Below are positions 1-8,498 of a DNA stretch of 64,000 nucleotides, in pieces. Made by a program: the position numbers and the translations under genes. The notes under the pieces were generated by a model, which ran no database searches, was not told the origin of the DNA, and was given only the letters and a program-made list of their open reading frames with translations. Positions within the stretch are counted from its first letter, which is position 1; each line of letters begins with the position of its first letter. Source of the stretch: Tistrella mobilis (GTDB taxonomy: Bacteria; Pseudomonadota; Alphaproteobacteria; Tistrellales; Tistrellaceae); the NCBI RefSeq assembly GCF_041468085.1, contig NZ_CP121015.1, positions 248,001-312,000 of the forward strand, in the 5' to 3' direction.

Positions 1-3000
1 CCCGCGGCGCGGCGGGCGCGGGCGGCCGGTTTCGATCGCGGCGGCAGGCGGCACCGCCGCACCGCGGCCGAGCCGGTCGGCCCACCAGCCGACATCGCGG
101 TCCTGCGCCGCCCGGACCGCGGGCAGGGCTTCCCAGGCGGCATAGTCGAGCGGCTGGATGGCGGGGGCCGCGACCGGCCGGCCGTCCAGCGCCGCGGCCA
201 GGCGGTCGAAGGTCGCCTCCACCCCCATGCCGTCGATGGCGGCATGATGGACCGAAAAGACCAGCAGCCCGCGATCCCGGCCGGTCAGGATCAGCCGCAG
301 ACGCGCGGGGCGATCGCGGCCCAGGGCAAAGCCGGTGGCGGCATCCTGCCGGGCAAGCGCCTCTGCCGCCGCACCGGGATCTGCCGCGGCCGAGACGTCG
401 TCGACGAACAGCGCGGTCGCAGGCGCCGGATCGACATGCTGTTCGGGGCGGCCCTGATGATCGGCGAGGATGCGGGTGCGCAGCGCCTCGTCGGCGGCGA
501 GCACCGCGCACCAGGCGCGGTCGATGGCGGCGGGGTCGATGATCGCCCCGGCGGAGACCGGCATGGCGAAGGCCAGCACATAGGCGGTGGTGTCGCCGGT
601 CGCCAGTTCCTCCAGCCAGAGCCGGGCCTGGGCGGTGGTGGCGGGGCCGCGATCCGGGCGCGGGGCGGGCAGGGCCGTCACCGGCGGCAGGGCGTGATCC
701 TCTCCCGCCCCGTCGCGGCCGGCCGTGATCAGCCGGGCGAGCGCACGGGGGGTGCCGGCGCGGAACACGCTCATCACGCTGGCCCCCGCCACCTTGCCCG
801 CCACCAGCCGGCCATAGAGGCGGATGGCGGCCAGGCTGTCGCCGCCGGCATCGAACAGGCTCCGTTCGGGATCGGCCGGCGGTGCGCCCAGGATTTCGGT
901 CCAGGCGGCATCGACCGCGCGTTCGGCGGCGGTGGCCGGCCAGCCGCCGGTGCAGGCGGGGATGGCTGCGGCCGCACCATCCGTGATCAGGGCCGTCAGC
1001 GCGGCACGATCGATCTTGCCGTTGGCGGTGAGCGGCAGCCGCGCCACCACCCGGATCGGCGCCGGGATCACCTGCCGGGGCAGCCGGCCGGCCAGCCAGG
1101 CGGCCAGGGCCTGCGGGTCGGGAGCCGCACCGGGGGCAGCCGTCACCACGGCCGCCAGCCGGCCGATCCGCCGCCCGTCGCCCGTGGCGATCGGCAGGGC
1201 GACGGCCCGGCCCACGGTTTCATGGGCGGTGAGCTGGGCCTCGATCTCGCCCAGTTCGATGCGGATGCCGTTGAGCTTCACCTGTCCGTCGGCACGGCCG
1301 ACGAATTCGATCCGCCCGTCGGGCCGCCAGCGGCCGAGATCGCCGGTGCGCATCATCCGCTCGCCGGTCACCGGATGGGGCACGAAGACCCGGGCGGTGC
1401 GTTCGGGATCGTTCAGATAGCCGGGCGACAGGCCGGCGCCGGTGGCGCACAACTCGCCGGTGACATGGTCGGGACAGTCGCGGCCGGCATCGTCCAGCAC
1501 GTGATAGCCCGAATTCCGGGCCGGCCGGCCGTAGGGGATGCTGGTCCAGGCGGGATCGACTGCGTCGACCGGCTGGAACAGGTTCCAGATGGTGGTCTCG
1601 GTGGGGCCGCCACTGCCTTGCAGCCGGCAGCGCGGCGCCAGGCGCGCCAGCCGGGCGGGGGTGTCGAGGGGGATCCAGTCGCCCGAGAGCACGGCGACGC
1701 GCAGATCGGGGAAGGGCGCCGGCAGCCCAAGTGCCGCGGCGTGATCGGCCAGCATGGTGACCATGGCCGGCACGCTGTTCCAGAAGGTGATCCGGTGGCG
1801 GGCGGCAAGTTCGATCCAGTGGTCCGGATCGCGGGCCCGGTCGGGATCGGGGAAGACCACGGCCACGCCGATCCGGGGCATCAGCAGGGCCTCGACCAGG
1901 CCCAGATCGTGATGGAGCGGGGCAAGCGCAATGGCGGTGTCGTCGGGGCCGAGGGCAAAGCGGTCGCGGATGTCGGTCGCCAGGTTGAACAGCCCCTCCC
2001 GCGGGACCATCACCCCCTTGGGCAGGCCGGTGGAGCCGGAGGTATAGACCAGCGCCGCCAGCGGCCGCGCCGGATCGGGTGCCGCCAGACCACGGCCCGC
2101 GGCGACCAGCGCCGGATCGGCCGCGGCCCGGATGTCGACGGCCATGACGGCCGGCCCCTCGACCCCGGCGGTCGTCTCGTCCACCAGCACCAGCCGGGCG
2201 CCGCTGTCGGCCAGGATATGCGCGCGGCGGGCCGGGGGCAGGTCGGGATCGACCGCGACCATCACCGCCCCCAGGCGCTGGATCGCCTGGGCGGCGACCA
2301 GCTGGGCCGCGCCCTTGCGCATCGCCACCGCGATCACATCGCCGCCCGACATGCCGGCGGCGGCAAGCCGGCCGGCGGTTTCGGCGATCCGGTCCGCAAG
2401 CGCCGTCCAGGACAGGCGGCCCCTGCCGTCCGCCACCGCCATCGCATCGCCGAGGCGGCCGGCATGGCCGGTGACGGCATCGTGCAGCTCGGTGCGGTCG
2501 ATGGGGGCGGCGGTGGCGTTGGCGGCCCGGCGCCGCGCGATCTGACCTGCCGGCAGCGGGATCGGGCAGGGATCGGACCAGGCGTCGTCACCGGCGGCCA
2601 GGCTGCGGATCAGCCCCTCCCAGCCGGCGAACATGTCGTCGACCAGACCGTCGGGGAACAGCGCATCATGGGCGTCCCAATGACCGAGAAGGATGCCGTC
2701 CAGCTCGTGATACTGGGTGTCGATCCAGACCTGGGGCGTCTGGCTCAAGGAATGGACCACATCGCCGATGTGCGAGATGGAGGCCATCCACGACCGGGTC
2801 CGCGGGTCGTCGGCCGCACCATCGGTGGCCCGGCTGTCCGGCTCGTCGGTGAAGACGAAGGGAATGGTGCCCGCGGGGGCATCGGGCGACAGCCGCCGCC
2901 ATTCGCGCAGCACCCGCACGCCCGAGACCCGGGCATGGGCGAGATCGGTCCAGAGCCGGTCCTGAAGCCGGCGGGCCCGGGCGGCGAAGGCGTCGTCCGC

Positions 3001-4164
3001 CGGATTGCCGGTCGGGCGGTTGTCGACTTCGAGCAGGGTGAAGGTCGCGAACTCGCCGATGATATCGGGCACGTCCGGATGCAGGTCGCGGCGGTTCCAG
3101 CGCGGGACGTTGAGCATGAAATGCCGCGACCCGCTCCAGCGATCGAAGACCTCGGCATAGGCGGCAAGCAGGGTGGAGGCGAGGGTGAGGCCGCGCGCCG
3201 CCGCCCGCCGCTTCAACCCGGCGAGAAGGCCGGCATCGATGCGCAGGCTCAACCGGCGGAAACGCGGCCGGCCTTCCGGCAGGCGTGCCGCCCGTGGCAC
3301 CGGCGGCGGTCCGGGCAGATGGGGGATGCGCGCCTGCCAATAGGCAAGATCGCGGGCGAAGGCCGGCCCTTCTTCGGCACGGCCGGCCGCCAGGATATAG
3401 TCGCGGAAGCCGATCCCGGTGGTTTTGAGCACGGCATCGCCATCTTCATAGAGCGTGGCGAGGTCGCCGAACATCACCTGCCAGCTGCGGCCGTCGATCG
3501 CCCAGCAATCGATGCCGACCAGAAGACGCACCACCCCGCCCGGCCGGCGCAGGGCGCGGATCGTCCAGGTCGGCCAGCGTTCCAGATCGTGGCATTCATG
3601 GGACAGCTCTTCGCGCAGCGCCAGAAGCCGTGCCGCTTCCGTCTCGGGATCCAGCATCGTCAGATCCTCGACCGGCAGCGACCAGAGCGGCGGGTCGGCC
3701 AGCACCTGCTGGCGGCCGTCGGGCAGCACCACCGCCCGCAGCATGTCGTGATGGGCGACCAGCCGGCGCCAGGCATGTTCGAACCGCGCCGGATCCAGAC
3801 CGGCGCGCTCGATCTCCAGATAGATCCGGATCGCGACACCGCCCTGTTCGAAATGATCGTCCCGCCCCAGCCAGTAGGCCTGCTGGTTTTCGTTCAGCGG
3901 AAACGGGGCGTGGCGGTTGGCGGGGTCGGCGGTCACCTGGGGCTCGGCCTCGTCGATGCCGTCGCCGGCGCCGGACAGGAAGGCGATCAGCGCCGGCTTG
4001 GCGGATCTGAGCCGCCGGGCCAGATCGTCGGTCAGCCGGTCGCGCGGCAGGTCGACGACCAGTTCGGTGCCGTCGACGGCAATCCGCCCGCCTGCCGCGG
4101 CAACCAGAGAGACGAGGGCCGCCGCCTCGACGGATGCGGTGGCGGGAGAAGCCTGTACGGTCAT
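1..4164 (-). CDS. Nonribosomal peptide synthetase, TubC-Cy-A-PCP-C (partial, runs off left edge)
   Basis: Leftward frame starting with ATG at 4164 and open to base 1 (about 1388 residues visible). In order: a TubC-type N-terminal docking domain (residues about 5-60); a condensation-type domain of the heterocyclisation class, with the opening motif FPLNENQQAYWLGR and the DxxxxD core DCWAID in place of HHxxxDG; an adenylation domain with YTSGSTGLPKG (about 705) and the closing NGKID lysine (about 1048); a carrier domain GGDSL (about 1105); and a normal condensation domain with HHAAIDG (about 1305), cut by the window edge. Aligning the A-domain pocket by eye to GrsA gives D-L-V-N-V-S-S-I-W-K, close to the cysteine code DLYNLSLIWK. 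Inference: it loads Cys and forms a thiazoline, as pyochelin/yersiniabactin-type synthetases do. It starts 6 bases after the upstream A-PCP gene, so one operon. The downstream modules lie outside the window. Confidence 0.93.
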   Translation of the reverse strand, partial: MTVQASPATASVEAAALVSLVAAAGGRIAVDGTELVVDLPRDRLTDDLARRLRSAKPALIAFLSGAGDGIDEAEPQVTADPANRHAPFPLNENQQAYWLGRDDHFEQGGVAIRIYLEIERAGLDPARFEHAWRRLVAHHDMLRAVVLPDGRQQVLADPPLWSLPVEDLTMLDPETEAARLLALREELSHECHDLERWPTWTIRALRRPGGVVRLLVGIDCWAIDGRSWQVMFGDLATLYEDGDAVLKTTGIGFRDYILAAGRAEEGPAFARDLAYWQARIPHLPGPPPVPRAARLPEGRPRFRRLSLRIDAGLLAGLKRRAAARGLTLASTLLAAYAEVFDRWSGSRHFMLNVPRWNRRDLHPDVPDIIGEFATFTLLEVDNRPTGNPADDAFAARARRLQDRLWTDLAHARVSGVRVLREWRRLSPDAPAGTIPFVFTDEPDSRATDGAADDPRTRSWMASISHIGDVVHSLSQTPQVWIDTQYHELDGILLGHWDAHDALFPDGLVDDMFAGWEGLIRSLAAGDDAWSDPCPIPLPAGQIARRRAANATAAPIDRTELHDAVTGHAGRLGDAMAVADGRGRLSWTALADRIAETAGRLAAAGMSGGDVIAVAMRKGAAQLVAAQAIQRLGAVMVAVDPDLPPARRAHILADSGARLVLVDETTAGVEGPAVMAVDIRAAADPALVAAGRGLAAPDPARPLAALVYTSGSTGLPKGVMVPREGLFNLATDIRDRFALGPDDTAIALAPLHHDLGLVEALLMPRIGVAVVFPDPDRARDPDHWIELAARHRITFWNSVPAMVTMLADHAAALGLPAPFPDLRVAVLSGDWIPLDTPARLARLAPRCRLQGSGGPTETTIWNLFQPVDAVDPAWTSIPYGRPARNSGYHVLDDAGRDCPDHVTGELCATGAGLSPGYLNDPERTARVFVPHPVTGERMMRTGDLGRWRPDGRIEFVGRADGQVKLNGIRIELGEIEAQLTAHETVGRAVALPIATGDGRRIGRLAAVVTAAPGAAPDPQALAAWLAGRLPRQVIPAPIRVVARLPLTANGKIDRAALTALITDGAAAAIPACTGGWPATAAERAVDAAWTEILGAPPADPERSLFDAGGDSLAAIRLYGRLVAGKVAGASVMSVFRAGTPRALARLITAGRDGAGEDHALPPVTALPAPRPDRGPATTAQARLWLEELATGDTTAYVLAFAMPVSAGAIIDPAAIDRAWCAVLAADEALRTRILADHQGRPEQHVDPAPATALFVDDVSAAADPGAAAEALARQDAATGFALGRDRPARLRLILTGRDRGLLVFSVHHAAIDGMGVEATFDRLAAALDGRPVAAPAIQPLDYAAWEALPAVRAAQDRDVGWWADRLGRGAAVPPAAAIETGRPRPPRRG

Positions 4165-4170
4165 GGCGGA

Positions 4171-6078
4171 TCAGATCCTCACGGTCTCGAAATCGGCGTG
4201 GGCGGCGGGTCGGGCCTGCGGTGCGTCACCCGCCCAGGCGGCGGCGGCGAGCCAGGCGGCCGCGACCCGTGCGGTCTCCGGGGCCTGAAGCAGGGCGATC
4301 GGCGGTGCCGTGCCGAAGGCGCGGCCGATGGCGGCCTGAAGACGGGCGGCGAGCAGGGAATTGCCGCCGGCTTCCAGGAAGCCGTCATCGGCGGTGAAGA
4401 GCGGGTTGCGCAGCACCTCGCGGAACAGGCCGACCACCCGGCCCAGCGTGCCGGCCTCGGCCGGGGCCGCCGCGGCCCAGGCCTGCTCCGCCGCGATCAG
4501 CCCGGCTTCCGGCGCGGGCAGGCGGCTTCGGTCGATCTTGCCGTTGACGGTGAGCGTGAAGGCCGGGACCGGCACGAACCAGGCGGGGATCATCCAGTCG
4601 GGCAGGCGGACGGCCAGCCAGGCGCGCAGACGCGCGGCGAGCGCCCGCGGCGGTTCGGCCGGACACGGCCCCGTCTCCACCCAGGCGGCCAGGCGCCGGT
4701 CGCCGGGCGCCACCTCCCAGGCGCCGACCAGGATCCGGGCGATGCCGGGTGCGCCGGAAAGGGCCGCCTGGACCTCTTCGGGTTCGATCCGGTAACCGCG
4801 GATCTTGATCTGGCCGTCGATGCGCCCGGTGACGCGGATCGCGCCCGAGGCCAGGCGTATGCCGCGATCGCCTGTGCGGTAGAGCCGCGCCCCGGGCTCG
4901 TTCGAGAAGGGATCGGGATGAAAGGCGGCACGGGTGCGGGCCTCGTCGCCGACATAGCCCGCCGCGACGCCGTCGCCGCCGATCCAGATCTCCCCCGCCA
5001 CACCATCGGCTACCGGCTGCATCTGCGCATCCAGAACATGCACGCTGGTGGCGCCGATCGGCCGGCCCGAGGCAATGGGCGCGGCCGGATCCCCGGCCGG
5101 GGCCACCGGCTCCATGGTTGCGAAGACGCCGGTTTCGGTGGGGCCGTAGCCGTTGTTCAGCACGTCGGGCCGGCTCGCGGCCAGAACCTGGCGGAACAGC
5201 ACCGGATCGGGCGGCTCTCCGCCGGCATGGATGGCGCGCAGGCCGGTGAAGGCGCCGGGATCCTGCGCCGCCAGACCGTGCAGCAGGCTGGTGGCGATCA
5301 CCATCGTATCGATGCTGTGGCGGGCGAGATGGGCGCGGAAGGCGGCGGCATCCAGCAGCACCGGCTTGGGTACCCCGATCAGCGTGGCGCCGGTGATCAG
5401 CGTCCCCCAGATCTCCAGCGTCGCGATGTCGAAGGCGAGCGTGGCGGTCTGGGCGATCCGCCGGCCGGGGGCGAAACCGGCCATGTCGTGGGCGGTGACC
5501 AGCCGGGCGATGCCGCGATGGGTGAGCGCCACCCCCTTGGGCACGCCGGTGGAGCCCGAGGTGAACAGGATCTCCGCCACATCGCCCCCGCCGATGCCGG
5601 TTTCGGGCAGGCTGTCCGGTGCGGGCACCGCCTCCAGCCCGGCCAGCGCCGTCACCTGCGGTGCAAGCGGTGTCGCGCGGGCGGCATCCACCCCCGGGCC
5701 GGTGACGATCAGGCGGAGCCCGGCCACGCCTGCGATCACCGCCAGCCGCTGGTCGGGCAGATCGGGATCGAGCGGCACATAGACGCAGCCGGCGCGGACG
5801 ATGCCGGTGATCGCCACCACCGCCGCGGCCGAGCGGGCGCTGAAGACGCCGATCGCGGCACCCGGGCCGATGCCGTGCCGGATCAGGGCCGCGGCGACGG
5901 CCCGGCTTACGGCCTCCAGCCCGGCATAAGACAGCGTGCGATCGGGGAAGATCAGGGCGGGGGCGGCGCCGCGAGCGGCCGCCGCCCGTTCCATCAACCG
6001 GCCGAGGGCGGCCTCGCGCGGCCAGGGGCGGGTCGGTCCGGAAGCGGCGCCGGACGGCCGGGTGGTGGAAGGAAGCAT
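4171..6078 (-). CDS. Stand-alone NRPS adenylation-carrier (A-PCP) protein
   Basis: 635 residues from ATG 6078, preceded by an AGAGGA ribosome-binding site; the frame could extend to 6210, but that part is low-complexity and lacks such a site. Adenylation motifs are complete: FTSGSTGVPKG near residue 171, GYGPTE near 311, YRTGDRG, and NGKIDR near 511. A carrier domain follows with the pantetheine serine in GGNSL (about 575). There is no condensation domain, so it probably loads a substrate that is passed in trans to the next synthetase, whose TubC domain marks a subunit junction. The pocket read by eye is D-I-L-A-I-A-G-V-F, which I cannot match to a known substrate. Asp235 is present, as for alpha-amino acids, so beta-alanine or an aryl acid is not obviously indicated. 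First gene of the leftward operon. Confidence 0.9.
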   Translation of the reverse strand: MLPSTTRPSGAASGPTRPWPREAALGRLMERAAAARGAAPALIFPDRTLSYAGLEAVSRAVAAALIRHGIGPGAAIGVFSARSAAAVVAITGIVRAGCVYVPLDPDLPDQRLAVIAGVAGLRLIVTGPGVDAARATPLAPQVTALAGLEAVPAPDSLPETGIGGGDVAEILFTSGSTGVPKGVALTHRGIARLVTAHDMAGFAPGRRIAQTATLAFDIATLEIWGTLITGATLIGVPKPVLLDAAAFRAHLARHSIDTMVIATSLLHGLAAQDPGAFTGLRAIHAGGEPPDPVLFRQVLAASRPDVLNNGYGPTETGVFATMEPVAPAGDPAAPIASGRPIGATSVHVLDAQMQPVADGVAGEIWIGGDGVAAGYVGDEARTRAAFHPDPFSNEPGARLYRTGDRGIRLASGAIRVTGRIDGQIKIRGYRIEPEEVQAALSGAPGIARILVGAWEVAPGDRRLAAWVETGPCPAEPPRALAARLRAWLAVRLPDWMIPAWFVPVPAFTLTVNGKIDRSRLPAPEAGLIAAEQAWAAAAPAEAGTLGRVVGLFREVLRNPLFTADDGFLEAGGNSLLAARLQAAIGRAFGTAPPIALLQAPETARVAAAWLAAAAWAGDAPQARPAAHADFETVRI

Positions 6079-6210
6079 GGGCGACGTCCTCTGCCGGATG
6101 CGGGAGACGGGAAGCGGGCTACAACCGGGCTTTGAAAAGTTCCGCTGCAACCCGTCCATGTGGCTGAGACGTTTGCGCCGACCGCGACCCTGACCTCTTG
6201 AGCTATGCAA

Positions 6211-6225
6211 TTAACGCATGGTTAA
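6211..6225. promoter_or_regulatory. Dyad TTAAC-N5-GTTAA in divergent promoter region
   Basis: A perfect 5+5 inverted repeat, TTAACGCATGGTTAA, sits 133 bases upstream of the A-PCP start within the 347-base divergent region. It may be a regulator site or promoter element. The rest of this spacer (6079-6425) holds the Fur-like palindrome and no convincing gene. Confidence 0.3.
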
Positions 6226-6246
6226 CGCTGTCGCTTTGCATGAGAC

Positions 6247-6265
6247 GCGAGTGAGAATCATTCGC
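6247..6265. promoter_or_regulatory. Fur-box-like palindrome between the NRPS operon and panD
   Basis: The 19-base GCGAGTGAGAATCATTCGC is an imperfect palindrome matching 13 of 19 positions of the canonical Fur box GATAATGATAATCATTATC, including the core GA-x-AATCATT. It lies between the leftward synthetase genes and the rightward PanD/MATE/permease genes, so one site could repress both directions when iron is plentiful. Related iron regulators in this class (Irr, RirA) cannot be excluded from sequence alone. Confidence 0.6.
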
Positions 6266-6425
6266 AATATATCGGAACGGGCGCGTATCATCCCGATGCT
6301 CTTCGCCTCGACGGGGCGCGATGCCGCCCCGGGCGGCAGGGCCGATCCGCAGCGCCCGTCTTCTCGTCAGATCCCGATCCGTCTGCGCCCGGCCGCCCCG
6401 GCGGCCGCCCAAGGGAGGACCACCG

Positions 6426-6968
6426 ATGATCCGCGTCGTCCGCGCGAAGTTTCACGGCATCACCGTCACCGGTGCCGATCTGGACTATCACGGCTCGATC
6501 ACCCTCGATCCGGAACAGTGCGACCTGGCCGGGATCCGGCCGCTCGAATTCGTCGACATCTGGAACAAGGCCAGCGGCGCCCGTATCCAGACCTATGTGA
6601 TTTTCGGCGAGCCCGGCTCCCGCGCCTGTGTGCTGAACGGCGCCGCCGCCCGCACCTGTGCCCGGGGCGACCAGGTGATCATCTGCGCCTCGGCCTATAT
6701 CGACGAGCCGGCGCTGCATGCGATCGAGCCGGTGGTGCTGACCTTCACGCCCGACAATCAGGTCGACCAGGTGATGCGCTATCGGGTGCGCGAGACCGAG
6801 CGCCGGCGCTTCGATTTTGCGCTGGAGATGGGTGCGCGCAGCGCCCCGGCCGAGCGGCCGGTGAACCGGGTGGATCTGGACGCCTTCACCAGCGATCTCC
6901 GCCGCCGCGGGCTGGATGACCATGCCATCGCCGATGTGGTCGCGCGGCATCTGAAGGCGGTTGCCTGA
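6426..6968 (+). CDS. panD: Aspartate 1-decarboxylase with C-terminal extension
   Basis: 180 residues; a GGGAGG site lies 10 bases before the ATG. The N-terminal 120 residues carry PanD hallmarks: a K-x-H-x-I-x-V-T-x-A-D-L-x-Y start, the self-cleavage dipeptide Gly23-Ser24 (YHGSITLD) that generates the pyruvoyl cofactor, DIWN, and NGAAA. PanD makes beta-alanine from L-aspartate, normally for pantothenate. Typical PanD is about 126 residues; this one carries about 55 extra at the C terminus with no motif I recognise. Location in a predicted siderophore locus, divergent from the synthetases across a Fur-like site, suggests dedicated supply of beta-alanine (or of pantetheine arms) for the peptide rather than housekeeping vitamin synthesis; that role is inference. 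Confidence 0.88.
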   Translation: MIRVVRAKFHGITVTGADLDYHGSITLDPEQCDLAGIRPLEFVDIWNKASGARIQTYVIFGEPGSRACVLNGAAARTCARGDQVIICASAYIDEPALHAIEPVVLTFTPDNQVDQVMRYRVRETERRRFDFALEMGARSAPAERPVNRVDLDAFTSDLRRRGLDDHAIADVVARHLKAVA

Positions 6969-7000
6969 GGCGGCCGGAAAATAATCCGACCGGCCGATGT

Positions 7001-7046
7001 CAGGGTCGGGCGTCCCCGGGACGTCACGACCCTGACGGCTGTCTTT
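7001..7046 (+). terminator. Hairpin between panD and the MATE gene
   Basis: CAGGGTCG (7001-7008) pairs with CGACCCTG (7027-7034), with further pairing of GCGTCCC and GGGACGT inside the loop; CTTTTA follows at 7042. It may be a terminator or attenuator reducing read-through into the transporters. The T-run is short and offset, so its strength is uncertain. Confidence 0.45.
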
Positions 7047-7079
7047 TACCGCACCTCCCCCAGCTGAGGGCCGCAGATC

Positions 7080-8498
7080 ATGACCACCACCTCGATCGCC
7101 GATCCCGCCACCCGGCCGCGCCCGCCGGGGCTCGTTGCCGAGACCGGCGTTCTGGCCCGGCTGGCGGCCCCCATCGTCGTGGCGCAGCTCGCCTATATGG
7201 CCACGGGGGCGACGGATTCGATCATGGCCGGCCGGCTCGGTACCGGCGCGCTGGCCGCGGTGGGGCTGGGGGCGGCGATCTGGGTGCCGGTCACCACGTT
7301 CATCGGCGGCGCGCTTTATGTGCTGCTGCCGCGGATCGCCGGCCATGCGGCGGCCGGGCGCGACGGCGCCGGCGGGCGCGATGCCGTGCAGGCGGCCTGG
7401 GGCGGCATGGCCATCGGTCTGATCGGTGCGCTGTTCCTGGTCTTCGGCATGCCACAGCTGCTGCCGCATATGGGGGTTGATCCGGCGCTGATCGATCCGA
7501 CCACGGCCTATCTTGCCGCGGTTGCGCCGGGCGTGCCGATGGTCGGGCTGTCGATGGCGGCGCGCTATTTCTGCGACGGCCATTCCGACACCCGCCCCGC
7601 GATGCTGACCGCGATCTTCATCGCCCTGCTGAACGTGCCGCTGAACCTGGTCCTGATGTTCGACGATGCCTTCGGCCCCGGCACCGGCGCGGGGCTGGGC
7701 GTGGCCGGTGCCGGCGTGTCCAGCGCGATCTGCATGGCGACCGGCGCCCTGATCCTGACCACGCGCGCGCTCACCGCCGGGCGCTATGCGCCGGCGCGGC
7801 GCGGAACCGTGCCCCTGCGGCCGGATCTGCGCGCCATGCTGGGGCTGCTGCGCCAGGGCGTGCCGATCGGCCTCGCCTTCCTGGTGGAATATTCGATGAT
7901 GAGCACGGTGGCGGTGCTGATCGGCGGCATCGGCGCCGTGGCGCTCGCCGCCCATCAGATCGCCTTCAACGTCACCGTGGTGCTGTTCATGATTCCGGTC
8001 TCGGTGTCGATCGGGGTCAGCATCCGCGTCGGCGGGGCGATCGGCGCGGCCGATCCCGTCGCGGCGCGCCGCGCGCTTGCGGCCGGTCTGATGCTGGGCT
8101 GCGGCCTTGCCCTGATCACCGCGGTGCTGGTGGTGGCTCTGGCCCCGGATATCGCCCGTATCTATACCGCCGACCAGGTGGTGGTGGCGCTGGCGGTACG
8201 GCTGCTGCTGCTGGCGGCGGCCTTCCAGGTGATCGATGCCCTGCAGGTGGTTCTGGGCGGCGCGCTGCGCGGCCGCGGCGACGTCAACCTGCCGCTGCTG
8301 ATGATGCTGGGGGCCTATTGGGCCATCGGCATGCCGGTCGGCTGGCAGATGGGCGCGGCCGAAGGTGCCGCCGGCTGGTGGTACGGTATTCTGGCCGGCA
8401 TCACCACCATCGCCGTGCTGTTCGCCTGGCGCACATGGCGGGGCTTCACCGACCGTGCGCTCAGGCCGTTGATGGCCGATGGCGGGGATGCGCGGTGA
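7080..8498 (+). CDS. MATE family efflux transporter
   Basis: 472 residues with about 12 membrane segments in two homologous halves, each opening with an A-P-x-V-x-x-x-L-A/GVPIGLAF type segment, as in NorM/MATE antiporters. Such proteins export drugs or secondary metabolites with Na+ or H+. The stop overlaps the start of the next permease (TGATG), so the two are translationally coupled. Beside the synthetase locus, the likely cargo is the finished peptide/siderophore, though general multidrug export is possible. Confidence 0.88.
   Translation: MTTTSIADPATRPRPPGLVAETGVLARLAAPIVVAQLAYMATGATDSIMAGRLGTGALAAVGLGAAIWVPVTTFIGGALYVLLPRIAGHAAAGRDGAGGRDAVQAAWGGMAIGLIGALFLVFGMPQLLPHMGVDPALIDPTTAYLAAVAPGVPMVGLSMAARYFCDGHSDTRPAMLTAIFIALLNVPLNLVLMFDDAFGPGTGAGLGVAGAGVSSAICMATGALILTTRALTAGRYAPARRGTVPLRPDLRAMLGLLRQGVPIGLAFLVEYSMMSTVAVLIGGIGAVALAAHQIAFNVTVVLFMIPVSVSIGVSIRVGGAIGAADPVAARRALAAGLMLGCGLALITAVLVVALAPDIARIYTADQVVVALAVRLLLLAAAFQVIDALQVVLGGALRGRGDVNLPLLMMLGAYWAIGMPVGWQMGAAEGAAGWWYGILAGITTIAVLFAWRTWRGFTDRALRPLMADGGDAR

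Noticed and set aside
244-6135. Very long rightward open frame of 1963 codons
   Set aside because: It is antisense to two NRPS genes with full motif sets, is extremely Gly/Arg/Pro/Gln-rich, and matches no protein pattern. Long antisense frames are expected at this GC content.
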